From: Akebia trifoliata
Taxonomy: Eukaryota; Streptophyta; Magnoliopsida; Ranunculales; Lardizabalaceae
Reading direction: 5' to 3'
Length of the DNA stretch: 64,000 nt
Assembly (NCBI GenBank): GCA_017979445.1
Contig: CM030705.1
Location: 17,377,040-17,441,039 of the forward strand
The position numbers and the translations under genes were made by a program. Under the pieces are notes generated by a model. It was not told the origin of the DNA. It ran no database searches and saw only the letters and a program-made list of their open reading frames with translations. Below are positions 54,028 to 64,000 of the stretch, piece after piece (the stretch's first letter is position 1; every line of letters starts with the position of its first letter).

Positions 54028-55540
54028 CAACGTATGTTAGCATCATCGATTGACATCCATATGTCAATCAATCCATCCATCAATCATATCTCACATGGTT
54101 ATAAGAACATGAGATATCCATCCACCTATCTATCTACGATGTACCATGGCATAGCCACTACATAAGTCTAGATGCACTATCACATCCATCAGTCGAGAAC
54201 ATAAGTTCTCTTTTTTCCATCTATCGATAAAATATCTATCTTCCTATGTATCTATCAAGGTACGTATTTTCTTGAAAATATTTATGATTTTGAGGCATCA
54301 ATAAAGTTCATATGATGATCTTGTTATACCTTGAGATCTTTACTTGTTGTTTCGAGAATCTAATCTTCTAGCTCTTAGGCGTGCTTACAACACCACCCCT
54401 TCGATGCCCAAGTCAAATTCTTTATAAACATTGGCAGAGTTTTTGTCTATTTAAAGAAAGCATACATCTTAATGTATTTGCCTATTGTATTCATAGAGAT
54501 CAAACCCTAATCTTTATGTTTCTTTACTGGCATCATCTTCCTCCCAATTTGGATTTGGAATCCAAGTTGAAATGTGCCTCCTTTTGGATTACATCTTCAT
54601 TCATTGAGTTTATTTAGTAATGGATTCACTATGTCTAGGGAAATCCCTAATTTTTCAGGCATCCAACGGATAATATCTCAATCAAATCCCTTATATTTCG
54701 GAATTCGGATCTCTTTCATTATAAGATTCAAGGTAATGTTTTCTCATTCTACTTCCACGGACTTAGAATCCTGGTTTGGCTGTCTCCGATTCTGACTCAT
54801 AAACCACCCTTGCTGGTTGGACTCGATATTCGGAGTTTCCTCTGACTCAGAGTTCATTACACGAGTAGGCATGAACTTTATAGTGCCACATGTCCCAATC
54901 AATATGTTTTTACCAAAATAATCATCCACAATTACCCCCTCTTGTGGATTCGAATTTTATTTGGATGCTCGAGACCCCAAGTCGAGCAGTAGTGAGATGT
55001 GGCCTACTCCTATTCGAGAGCCTTCGCTAACTATCGTATTCATGGATCTTTGAAAATTTATATGGCGCAATGATGACTTTTATCGACATTGAGGCTACGC
55101 TTTTTGCGAAACCTAAGAACGGTGCGTTTATTGCAATTGCCACCTGCTTCCTCCTTATCGGATTTCTATGCACGCGCGTTCATCCTAATTTCTTTGACCA
55201 TCGCACCTCATTAATGCTGTGATAGCGAATCATTTACTCACTTTCCCACGTCACCTCGGCCATTGATTTTAAATCACGGATCTCAATGATCTTGGACCTA
55301 CAAATACCTCTTAAGTTTTCTCATTTTTCTTTTACAATTTTCTTTCTTTTTCTTTTTAATATCCTCTTTCCATTCTCTAGTTTTTGGAGCCATTCACATT
55401 ATTAAGAATCTTTTATTCGATTCCCCAGTGAGGTCAAAGAGTTCATCTTGCTCCCATCGTCCTCTAGTGTACATAAGAGTACCTTTTTTAGAGGGTTTTC
55501 TTACCTTTTCTCTTCTTTTCACCCATGTTTCGTTCTTAGG
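54028..55540. other. Intergenic leading into a degenerate retroelement
   Basis: About 54040-54260 is a loose repeat of CCATCCATC and CTATCTATC words. About 54380-55000 has no supported frame. About 55130-55320 (CACGTCACCTCGGCCATTGA, then CCTACAAATACCTCTTAAG with a TATA-like box) resembles the promoter part of a plant LTR and probably belongs to the decayed element that follows. I could not find LTR ends. Confidence 0.4.
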
Positions 55541-57243
55541 CTTCCTCCATGGCTAAGGGAAAATCTTATTCCCCCACATGCTCTCCCATGGGTGCGATAA
55601 AGGATGCTTATGGCATCATTAAGGAGGTTGGGATAAGGAATCCCCCTTTTTCGCATGATCTTCCTCGGGATACCATTGTGGTATTCTAGGATAATTTAAA
55701 ACTAGCCTCTGAGTTCAACTCAGTTGGTTGCTCTTAGAGGTCTTAAAATACTTTAGGATGGCCCTAGGTCAGATGAGCTGTAACTTCTACCGACTCATGT
55801 ATACTATCAAACAAATGAATGATTAACTTGATAGGGTGGGAAGGTTGCTGGATATCCAATCTAACTTTAACCTCAAGAAGTACCCTAGGAGGAAGGACTT
55901 TTTTTACTTGACCAAGAGGACAGGGAAGGCCCCCCTTTTTGTTCTACATAACTCGGTTAAGGGCTAGTCTCCTTTTTTCGATTAAACTTACTGGAGGATG
56001 AAAACACACGTTTGGGGATGAAGGTCCCCCTCTCTCTCCTTCAATATTTTCAATCGAACCGATAATTGTTTTGACCTAGTAGAGTTTTTCTCGTTGTTTT
56101 TCCCTTCTCATTAATTTATGATGTTCCTGTACTTTTCAAATCCGAGCAAAGGAAAAAAGGTTATGGACTCGGTCATTATTGCCAACCTTTCCACCAACCA
56201 TGCCTTCTACAACAAGGTAACCGAATTCCTATCTCAAAGCAAGGCGAGGAAGATGAAACCGTGAGAATGATTTCTCTCGAACCTTTGAATAGCTTCCGGA
56301 ACGAGGAAGAAAACGACCTAGACGACATGGCTTTCATTCGCTTGTAGGCTACAACCAATGATTTCGACACCTAGTTACAGGAAAACCATTCTCCTCTCCC
56401 CTACTTACACTACTGTTGTAGCCACTAAAGAGGAGTCCTTGAGACCTTTCAAGAGGTTGAGGAAGGACGATCAGACGAATGCCGCACCTTCAGAGGTAGC
56501 TCATTCCAAGTAGAAAGGAGTTATTGCTCGTTCGTCGTCGTCGTCGTATGTCCGACCACTGTTGTTCCTAGCCACCAGGAACCCCTTGGTTGGTTATACC
56601 AAAGTTTGGTGACCTTTTAATCACCAACCACCACTCTGCTCTCAACAACTCTAGGTTTGCGAGGGCTGTGATGGAGATGCCTCTCGAGGGATTTGGCAAT
56701 GATTGATCAAAGCCATATTGACAACCCTTCATGACTTTTTAACGACATCTTCTGAGTGCTAGTCGTGGTGAGTTTTTCTTTGTAGACTATGTTTCCATCC
56801 GTTTCGTCAATCTTTCCTTTATTTTTGCAAATCTTCTTTTTGTCCTTGTAGGTCTAGCATGGACTATCCATGCTTGGCTAGTCCTGAAACTCCATCATCT
56901 CAGATAAGGAGAAGGTCAATGCAGCTAGCCTTAAACTACTAAAAGGGAGTGACAGTCTTTTGGCTCAGCTCAAGAAGAACAAGACCAAACTCGAGGTTAC
57001 CAAGCTCCACCTCATAAGCTGAAAGCTTCAGGCTAAAGAACTTGGAAGCCATCAAGGAAAACTTTCTCCTAAAGCCAGAGCAGGATGTAACACAAGCCGA
57101 ACTAACGGGTGTTGTGGTCCTAAAAGAGGAAGAAAAGTAGAAAGCCCTGGCTGACCATGTGATTGGGGTTCAGAAAGAGGTCGACCCCTCAAAAACCAGG
57201 TGGGAAAAGGTCCTAAACAAGGTCAAGGCCAAACTTACAACGG
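55541..57243 (+). pseudogene. Degenerate gypsy-type transposon ORF1-like sequence
   Basis: Plus-strand readings in several frames look like the plant 'putative gypsy type transposon' (Transposase_28-like) ORF: MAKGKSYSPTCSPMGAIKDA (about 55551-55610); SCNFYRLMYTIKQMND, LDRVGRLLDIQSNFNLKKYP and RRKDFFYLTKRTGKAPLF (about 55777-55945); then VMDSVIIANLSTNHAFYNKV (about 56160-56219). About 56900-57240 is Lys/Glu/Leu-rich and coiled-coil-like (LKKNKTKLEVTKLHL). Stops are frequent. It ends where the solo LTR at 57249 begins. The family name is tentative. Confidence 0.5.
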
Positions 57244-57248
57244 CCCAG
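57244..57248. repeat. Target-site duplication CCCAG, left of solo LTR
   Basis: CCCAG directly before the LTR is repeated at 59015-59019 directly after it. Confidence 0.9.
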
Positions 57249-59014
57249 TGAAAGCACCCTCGATCCGCGGGGTGCGCGGATCCGCTTTTGACCTTGAGGT
57301 TTGAGAATCGTCACCTAGTTATTGTGGTCTAGGAACCAAACTGGCTCTAAAACGGATAAAAACTAATCTACTACAGAAAATCCGAATCTGGGGATCATGT
57401 TACGGGGTTGGAAGGTGTTAGGCACCAACCCCGCCCGGCCATTGCCGGTCTCTACTTATCCCAAATAAAGTTACATCGCTAATGACAAACCTAGATTAAA
57501 AAAATAAAAAATAAAAAACTTACCTTCGATCTGCAAAAGTGTTATTCCCTCAGATCTGGTGAGAATGGCTCTTTGTACCGTATTCCTTACTTCGTTCTAT
57601 CTCCGGATCTGATTTCTGATCTCCGAGGTAAGGTATCTCCTTCTTGGATCTGGGTGCTTCGAATTTGTTGTGGATTTTTGGGATATTTTTGAGAGGTTTT
57701 TGGATGGAGTATGGGTGTTAGGGAAGGAGTTGAGGCTCCAAAATTAGGGTTTTGGGGAGGCTATGGAGGCTTCTTTACCTACTTTTCCTAGGGTCTTTTC
57801 TTTGATACGAAAATAGGGTGTGGAGGCTCCTATTTATAAAGTTTTTAGAAGCAGTAGGGTTTGATTAGGGTTTCTTTTAGGGTTTCAATTAGGGTTTTGA
57901 CTTTGTTTTTAGGGTTTTAGGGTTTTGACTTTAGTCTTATGAGATTGACTTGATTAGTTTAGATTAGGGTTTTGATTTAGGTTTTGACCTTAGTCTTATG
58001 AGATTGACTTGATTAGTTTAAATTAGGATTTTGATTTAGGGTTTTGACCTTAGTCTTATGAGATTGACTCGATAAGTTTAGATTAGGGTTTTGATTTAGG
58101 ATTTTGACTTTAGTCTTATGAGATTGACTTTAATACTTGACTCTAGTCTTACTTAATTGACTTTAATTTTGACTTTAGTCTTATTTGATTAACTTTAATA
58201 TTTTGACCTTAGTCTTGCTTGATTGACTTTAAATTTTTGGAGAACCCCCCTCTATTATATCTTTAATTCTTTGGACCCCCAAATAGAAGGGTCCTTAAAG
58301 AAATATCTTACGAACCCTCAACAATTTTGCTTGAAAACTTGATTGATAAATTTTTTGGTTTAAATTTTAATAATTAATTTCATTAATGTTTCACTTTACA
58401 TTATTTAATGATTTATTTATTAATTTCAAAATTTTTAATTATTAAAATTGTGAAATTACCATTTTGCCCTCGGAGAGGATTTTTTTACGTTTTAAGTTGT
58501 TTTTCAATGTTCCAGGATGTTTTGAAATCGATTTTTCATAAGGAATTCAATGGGAATATTGGTTTTTATCATTTATGAAATTTTTTGCGTGAAATGGTCG
58601 TGAATTTTATGAGGGGTATTTTCGTAATTTTGTCAAATTTTGTGAAAATTAGCGAAATGATTTATTTGGTTTCGATTTTTCGTTTTATGTATTTGAATGG
58701 ATTTTCCTAAGCGTGATGTAGGCTCTAAAGTTGTTTTGATGTTAGGGGTATTTTGGTAATTTGGTTATTTTTAGTGATTTTTATCGTGAAGCTTCTTTTT
58801 GGCTTGCAGGATGATGATTTCTATGTTTCTAGGGTAGTATTTTCCTAGTGTAGCGTGGTTTCTAAGTTTTGTCAGTTCGAGATACCTCATCCGGATTTCT
58901 GAAACATATCTGATAACAAAATAAAGCATTGGAATAGACATCCATCATTGGGAACCTTTGCGATCGGATTGACGACTTGATTAATCAGGCGGATGCAAAA
59001 ATGGGGTGTCTACA
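57249..59014 (-). repeat. Tat solo LTR, 1766 bp
   Basis: On the minus strand it starts TGTAGACACCCC and ends GAGGGTGCTTTCA, with CCCAG on both sides. It is very similar to the solo LTR at 14800-16483 throughout, including the AGAACCCCCCTCTATTATAT block at about 58240. It has about four TTAGTCTTATGAGATTGACT units (about 57925-58125) against three there. The inverted TATA box is at 57831-57838. No internal sequence remains, so the element was reduced to one LTR by recombination. Confidence 0.92.
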
Positions 59015-59019
59015 CCCAG

Positions 59020-59838
59020 TAATCCAAAAAAATATCATATGAAGACCAAAACCCAATAATTAGAGAATATGAAATTGCTTTGTTACTTTTCTCTCCATCT
59101 CCAAATAGAGTTACAATAATATTTATAAAAGAATAAAGAACAAAAACCAATTTTATTCTAATTGAAAATTTTATTATAAATAGTAATATTATTTGTAGTA
59201 AGTCTAAAAATAGTAAACTTCCAATTACTTCCTAATTAGATTAAGAATCCTAAATATATTTAAACTCTCTTCTACCACAAGTTCATAATCATGATCGAAT
59301 TAGAGTTATTTGCAGTCAAAGATTCTATAAATAGAAAGTCCAACTTTGACTGTGATTTCAGAAAGGTATAAGATGTCAAAACACGTTCGTAGGTTATGCT
59401 CATTCCACGTTGGGAATTCGAACTTGAGATCATGGAAGCATGGACACTCAAAATTAGAAAATCTTGTATGGTTGCATGTATAGTGGTGCGTTTCTTTTCC
59501 TCCGCTAGCCTTTCATGCAGGTTACGAATGGGTTAGTGTTCATGCTTCAATGAACTAAATGTGTTGCACCTTCATCGGGTATATAAGAATGTGTAGAATT
59601 TTGATTGATAAGTGCTTCTTGTGAGATTTGATTGATCTTTCACCACCTTGAATATGCTCTAAAAGTTCGAAATGTGTTTTGCCACACTACCATCTACATC
59701 TCATGCATGTAGAAGTGAGAAGGAAAAATTTTCAAAGCCATCTACGTTACAGGGTTAATCAATTTTTTTAGGGGGGCAAATCACCTCGTTGAATTTTTGC
59801 AATTAAGGGGGTTCATCAAATTCATTTTTCTTTATTTT
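59020..59838. other. Intergenic between two solo LTRs
   Basis: About 820 bp, AT-rich, with no supported gene or repeat. Confidence 0.45.
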
Positions 59839-59844
59839 GTGGGT

Positions 59845-61695
59845 TGTAGACACCTCAATTTGAACGGGCCACTTCTCGAAAGGGCCCAAAAATATCGATT
59901 TTCCAAATAAATGGGCCAACGGGCCTTAAGGGCCCAACTCATTGAAAATGGACATTTTTACCAAACCGAGGCCCCTAAGACCTCTCAATGGTTTAGGAGG
60001 CCACCAAAAGGACTCGGCCTACCTTACGACTTCCCAATATTCACCGCTCCGCTTCCAAAATAAAAAACGTCAAATTTTCGATAAATTTCACTAACGGGCC
60101 TAAAAAGCCCGATTCGCCAACACGTGGCATTTTTGATCAAATTAATGATTGCAAAAATCTAAAAAAATTAAAAATTAAAAAGGTGAGACTTGAGATGCCT
60201 ACCCCTCCTCTACTATCACCGTTCCGCCTCCGTATTCGTAAAAATCATTTCTAAAACCCAAGCCCAACACTACAAAGCCCACAAATCATTAACCATATCC
60301 AATTCATTATCCAACCCACAACCCTAACCCATAAACCACAACCCACATCAACCAATCACTCTTTTATCATCAAAAGATGACACATGTCATCACCCCATCT
60401 CACCTCCCTCACCCAACTACCTACCCCATTAATTTGCTTTAAATCCCATCTACCCACACATCAACCCATCACCTTTTCTCTCAAATCAAACACATCTACC
60501 CACACCCCTAACCTATACCTCCCCTAATCTACCATCATCATTCCCTACAAAACCTACATCTACAACCTAAACCTACACCATCCTCTCAAGTCAAACACTC
60601 AACCTCTCCCATCAACCTATCCCAACCCTTCATTTCCACCCACTTTAACACATGGCATCATCTCCTTCATCCTCCCAAAATATCATCAACCACCTCTTTA
60701 AATCCTTCATTCTCTTAAACCAAACACCATTTAATCTCAACCACCATCTTAAACTTACCTCACCAAACACTCCACCCAAATGGGTTGGGTAGGATCCGAA
60801 CCATTTGGGTCAAAACTCACCCATTTAACCCCCCTTACCTAAATACCCTCCAATCTCCTCTAAATTACACCCACTTCTCTCTCAAACTCATAACCATTCT
60901 ACCCATTTTCTTCACTTCACCCCATTATATCCCTAAAATAACTCCTAAACATCTATAAATACCCTCCTCCTCTTCCCAAAAATGGCCCCCAACTTCTCAT
61001 TACAAAACTTCTCCCCAACACTCTCTCTACTAACAACCATCACCAATTCTCACCAAGTTTACCAACTCTCTCACACAAATCCTCCACAAGTCTCACTAAA
61101 AAAAGAAAAACAAAAGAAATCCCTACTCTCTCTAATCACCTTTTCCCATTCTCATACTCTCATATTATACTAAGGACTCAAGAAGACTCGAAGAAGAAGA
61201 AGCAAAGAAGAAAGAAGATACAAGGTGGGTTCAAGGCAACCCCCCTCTCTCTCTCTACCCTCTCCTCCTCCCTCTTCTATTATCCCCTCCCCTCTTTTCA
61301 AGGCAAAGGTTTATAATGATCATCCCCTTCAATGGGATGATCTTATAATCAAGCCAAAAATAAATCCCTACTTAGGGTACACATTATCAACACGTGGCAC
61401 ATCATTTTATTTATTGTATTTTTGATTAAAATGACCGAGTTGAGTTGAGATTACCACTATTTAGTGGGGAGAAAAGGGTGCCTAACACCTTCCCTTTTCT
61501 CCAACCGAGCCGCTTACCCCGAATCTAAATGTTCGATTAGTTCCTATCCATCGAGAGTCGCTAAAACGTCAAAAATGTCACTTTTTTCAAAAAATGCACA
61601 TCGGGTGACCATTCACACCCACTTATAATATGAATGGTGGCGACTCCAAACCATTGTAGATGTGGTCGTCGTAATGACGAAATCACGTGTCTACA
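59845..61695 (+). repeat. Solo LTR of a different gypsy family, 1851 bp
   Basis: It begins TGTAGACACCTCAATTTG and ends AATCACGTGTCTACA. TGTAGACAC and GTGTCTACA are a perfect 9-bp inverted terminal repeat. GTGGGT at 59839-59844 and again at 61696-61701 looks like a target-site duplication (6 bp, or 5 bp with chance extension). Inside are repeated GGGCC(T/C) words (about 59860-60110), a long C/A-rich pyrimidine-biased stretch (about 60260-60950), TATAAATA at 60954-60961 and, near the end, GGTGGCGACTCCAAACC. The overall layout is that of a Tat-like LTR. I cannot say whether it is plus or minus from the palindromic ends alone; the TATA box indicates plus. Confidence 0.78.
60954..60961 (+). promoter_or_regulatory. 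TATA box in the solo LTR
   Basis: TATAAATA in an ACATCTATAAATACCCTCC context, about 1.1 kb into the LTR, after the pyrimidine-rich block. It supports the plus orientation. Confidence 0.55.
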
Positions 61696-61703
61696 GTGGG
61701 TGA

Positions 61704-62055
61704 TAGACACGTGGTACTTAAATTGATGTTTGTTTTCCAAAAATATGGCCAAAGAAATGGCCCAATTGTTTTTCGTGCACATGACACATAAATTGATGGC
61801 AGTTTTTCCAAAATATGGCCAATGAGTTGACCCACTGATTTTCACGCACGTGGCACTTAAATTGATATTCATTTTTCCAAAACTTAACCATTGAGTTGAC
61901 TCACTAATTTTTGTGCATGTGGCACCTAAATTGATTTTCATTTTTCCACAACAAGGCCAATGAGTCGACTCATCGATTTTTTGCGTACCACATGTAGATT
62001 GATTTTCTTTTATTTCTAAAATTTAGGTCATGAATAGATTCAACCATTTTTGTGC
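61704..62055. repeat. ~71-bp tandem repeat, about five copies
   Basis: Diverged units share the order CACGTGGCACTTAAATTGAT, TTCATTTTTCCAAAA, TGGCCAATGAGTTGAC and CCACTGATTTTTGTGCA. Starts are at about 61704, 61776, 61848, 61917 and 61988. The last copy is the most diverged. A minus-strand open frame (61941-61561) is only the translation of this repeat and the LTR end. Confidence 0.8.
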
Positions 62056-63601
62056 ATTAATTCGCAAATCACTTTACTAATATGGCCATAGGATTTGGTT
62101 GGCCGGCTTAACATAAATGATGATGATGATTGGATATTAAAGCAGTTAAAACTATTTAAGAAAAACTTGAAGGAAATTGAAATTGAACTGAAAAAATTAT
62201 TGCTCTTGGCTTCATCAATCTTTCTAATGGAGGGATCTAGCTTAGGAGGATTGAGAAGGAAAGAAGATATACGAAGTAAAAAAGCCTTTAGTGATTGCAA
62301 CTTCAAGAATACACACTCTCTCTCTCTGAATTTAACAAAGAATTACAAAGAAATTGGTAAAGAAGAAAAAAACTAAACTACACTAAATTATTTACAGGTT
62401 GGAGCCTTCATTTGGAACATTCGAGGTTTGTACACATGTGAGAACATCAATTACAATCATTAGCATGAGACAACAAATAAGGACAAGGCCCGCGACATAA
62501 CTTGATTCACCAGCCACGCCACCAACACCTTTGATCATGCCGTAGTGATTTTGAGCTTTGATTCCACCAAAACTTTGGTGATTTGTCCTTATTCAGGCCT
62601 TGAGTGTAATGGAGCTTCCAATTTTGTGCAATGGTTCCTCATATGATCTGAATTATCTTCAAGACCTCCAAAATAATTCCTACATAATTACGCTCCTTTA
62701 ATTACACATTAAACTATGTCAAAATGAATGAATGAAATAATTATTTAATATAAGGCATTAAATTGACATTAACATTATTTTTTATGTAAAACCTTGAATA
62801 ATACCAATAAAAAGTAGATAACTGCCTTCAAAATACATGAAATAATTCAAACATTTAGGCACTCATCGGTTGTTTCTAGAACAATTGGCCTTGCTCTACA
62901 AGTACCTTACTGCAAAGGTGCCCATACCTTAGAATTTACTAGATCTATTGACCTAATTCATATAGGTCTACCTCACGAAGTACGAGAAAGTGTATTCAAC
63001 ATTTATTTATCTTGTTTTGAATTTGTTCTGTGTAACAAATGCTTGTATATAAGTTTGTCTCTTCAGATTGCGCTAGTTATATGAATCTGGCCGATCGATC
63101 CTACTCTTCTGTGTTAAATATTCAATAATTTTAATTTTAGTCTAAAGCAAAATATGCATGAATTAGGGGATTTTAGCATCTAAACATGAATTAGGACTAG
63201 GTTTAAGACTAATGTTGTAGGGTTTCAACATTAGGATTTTCACAACATCAACCAAACAAAACACATGGAAAGATTCACATTTCAATAGATCAATTCCAAC
63301 TTCGACAGACACAATCTCAAGATTTTCTTCTTAAAAATATCTTGAGAATACCAAGTTCAGATAGAGAAGGGGAAAGATGAGAGGAAGGCAACGAACTGGC
63401 ATTCGATGGGTTTAGTAGAAGACATGACTTGTTGTGTAATTTTCATAATTTAACGAGGATATAATAGGCATACAACCGTTATTTTGACGATAAATTTGTG
63501 CTCCGGGCAAGAGTAGTTTTGAGAAGTCAGAAAAAACTGTTCCGCCAATTAAAGTATTTTCTCTTTTGTGGAGTAATTTCATTTTTTTGGAAACCGAACG
63601 C
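62056..63601. other. Intergenic, no supported gene
   Basis: No recognisable gene. Two opposite open frames overlap at 62095-62306 (plus: Lys/Glu/Leu-rich; minus: Ser/Phe-rich) and are probably by-products of each other. On the minus strand at about 62580-62420 a frame reads GIKAQNHYGMIKGVGGVAGE and then a hydrophobic segment (VAGLVLICCLMLMIVIDVL) that could be membrane-spanning; it has no clear start and I do not recognise it. The rest is AT-rich. Confidence 0.35.
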
Positions 63602-63915
63602 ATGGATAAGTACTTCTAGCTCCAGTGGGGAGCTATAAGTACTCTTTAGAATGTATCCATACACATACTCTCTCTCTCTCTCTCTCTTTAGATAAGTACT
63701 TCTAGCTCAAGCCGGGATCTAGAAGAGTTCTCTGGAACTTATCCATGCACTCTCTCTCTCTCTCTCACACATTCTATGGATACGTACTATAAGGAACGTA
63801 TCCATAGAAATACTCTCTCTCTCTCTCTATGGATAAATACTTCTAGCTCTAACAGGGAGCTAGAAGTACTCTTTGGAACGTATCCACACACATGCTCTCT
63901 CTCTCTCTCTCTTTC
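63602..63915. repeat. Array of hairpin units separated by CT microsatellites
   Basis: Four units. Three begin GGATAAGTACTTCTAGCTC-like and contain an AGTACT/GTATCCA-type return; each is followed by (CT)n. Starts are at about 63602, 63690, 63778 (shortened) and 63831. In unit 1, ATGGATA...AGTACTTCTAGCTCC pairs with GGAGCTATAAGTACT...TATCCAT. CT runs are at about 63668-63687, 63750-63767, 63813-63828 and 63894-63916. Confidence 0.8.
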
Positions 63916-64000
63916 TCTCATTCTGCTTCTTCCTTCAAAACAATGAACTAGAACAGTGCCACCCAAACACTCTACACTTTCACTGAAATACCAAGCTCTT

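Noticed and set aside
57840..58110. Interstitial telomere-like TTTAGGG or TTAGGG repeats
   Set aside because: The AGGGTTT words are irregular and are part of the repeated U3 region of the Tat LTR; the same pattern is at 15420-15600.
61561..61941. 126-codon minus-strand open frame as a gene
   Set aside because: It is the translation of the ~71-bp tandem repeat plus the end of the solo LTR.

Overview
This window looks like transposon-dense intergenic DNA from a flowering plant nuclear genome, most likely a dicot or magnoliid. The element lineages are plant-specific: Athila-clade and Tat/Ogre-clade Ty3/gypsy LTR retrotransposons, and L1-type LINEs whose ORF1 has a DUF4283-like region and a CCHC knuckle. 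The DNA is visibly AT-rich. I found no intact host gene. Every recognisable coding region carries stops or frameshifts, so this is annotated as a graveyard of elements plus some host-gene debris.

Left third, 1-32578: a nested stack. A LINE fragment (from 32579 rightward) was entered by a minus-strand Tat-clade element, called TatB here (32578 down to 7214, in two pieces). TatB was entered by a plus-strand, about 18.7 kb Tat/Ogre-like element, TatA (9193-27939), flanked by the 5-bp duplication CCTAT. TatA in turn carries a minus-strand solo LTR (14800-16483) inside its ORF1, flanked by CTTGG. An Athila-clade element (1-7213, its left end outside the window) cut TatB inside its integrase remnant. 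TatA still shows a full domain order: ORF1, gag, protease, G-patch, RT, RNase H, a second RNase H, integrase, a minisatellite-rich 3' region, a polypurine tract and the LTR. TatB is an internally deleted derivative of the same family.

Middle, 32579-39500: a plus-strand LINE reverse-transcriptase relic is followed by a nearly full-length minus-strand LINE (ORF1, endonuclease, RT, zf-RVT, RNase H). RNase H-like plus-strand sequence lies on its far side, which suggests one LINE inserted into another.

Right of that, 39690-50220: degenerate copies of a roughly 2.7-kb unit. The two best copies (41300-44040 and 44041-46990) are in tandem, and partial copies lie at about 39690 and 49840. The unit contains a bZIP basic-region-like pseudoexon (plus strand) and a 75-bp possible exon with splice-site dinucleotides (minus strand). 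A small hAT-type element with an 8-bp ATTTGAAT duplication appears to have been split apart by the tandem duplication.

Right end, 50220-64000: a LINE scrap, two adjacent fold-back MITE-like elements (53242-54003), a degenerate gypsy-type ORF (about 55550-57243), a second Tat solo LTR (57249-59014, CCCAG duplication), another solo LTR (59845-61695, TGTAGACAC/GTGTCTACA ends, GTGGGT repeats), a roughly 71-bp tandem repeat, and a terminal array of hairpin units separated by CT microsatellites.
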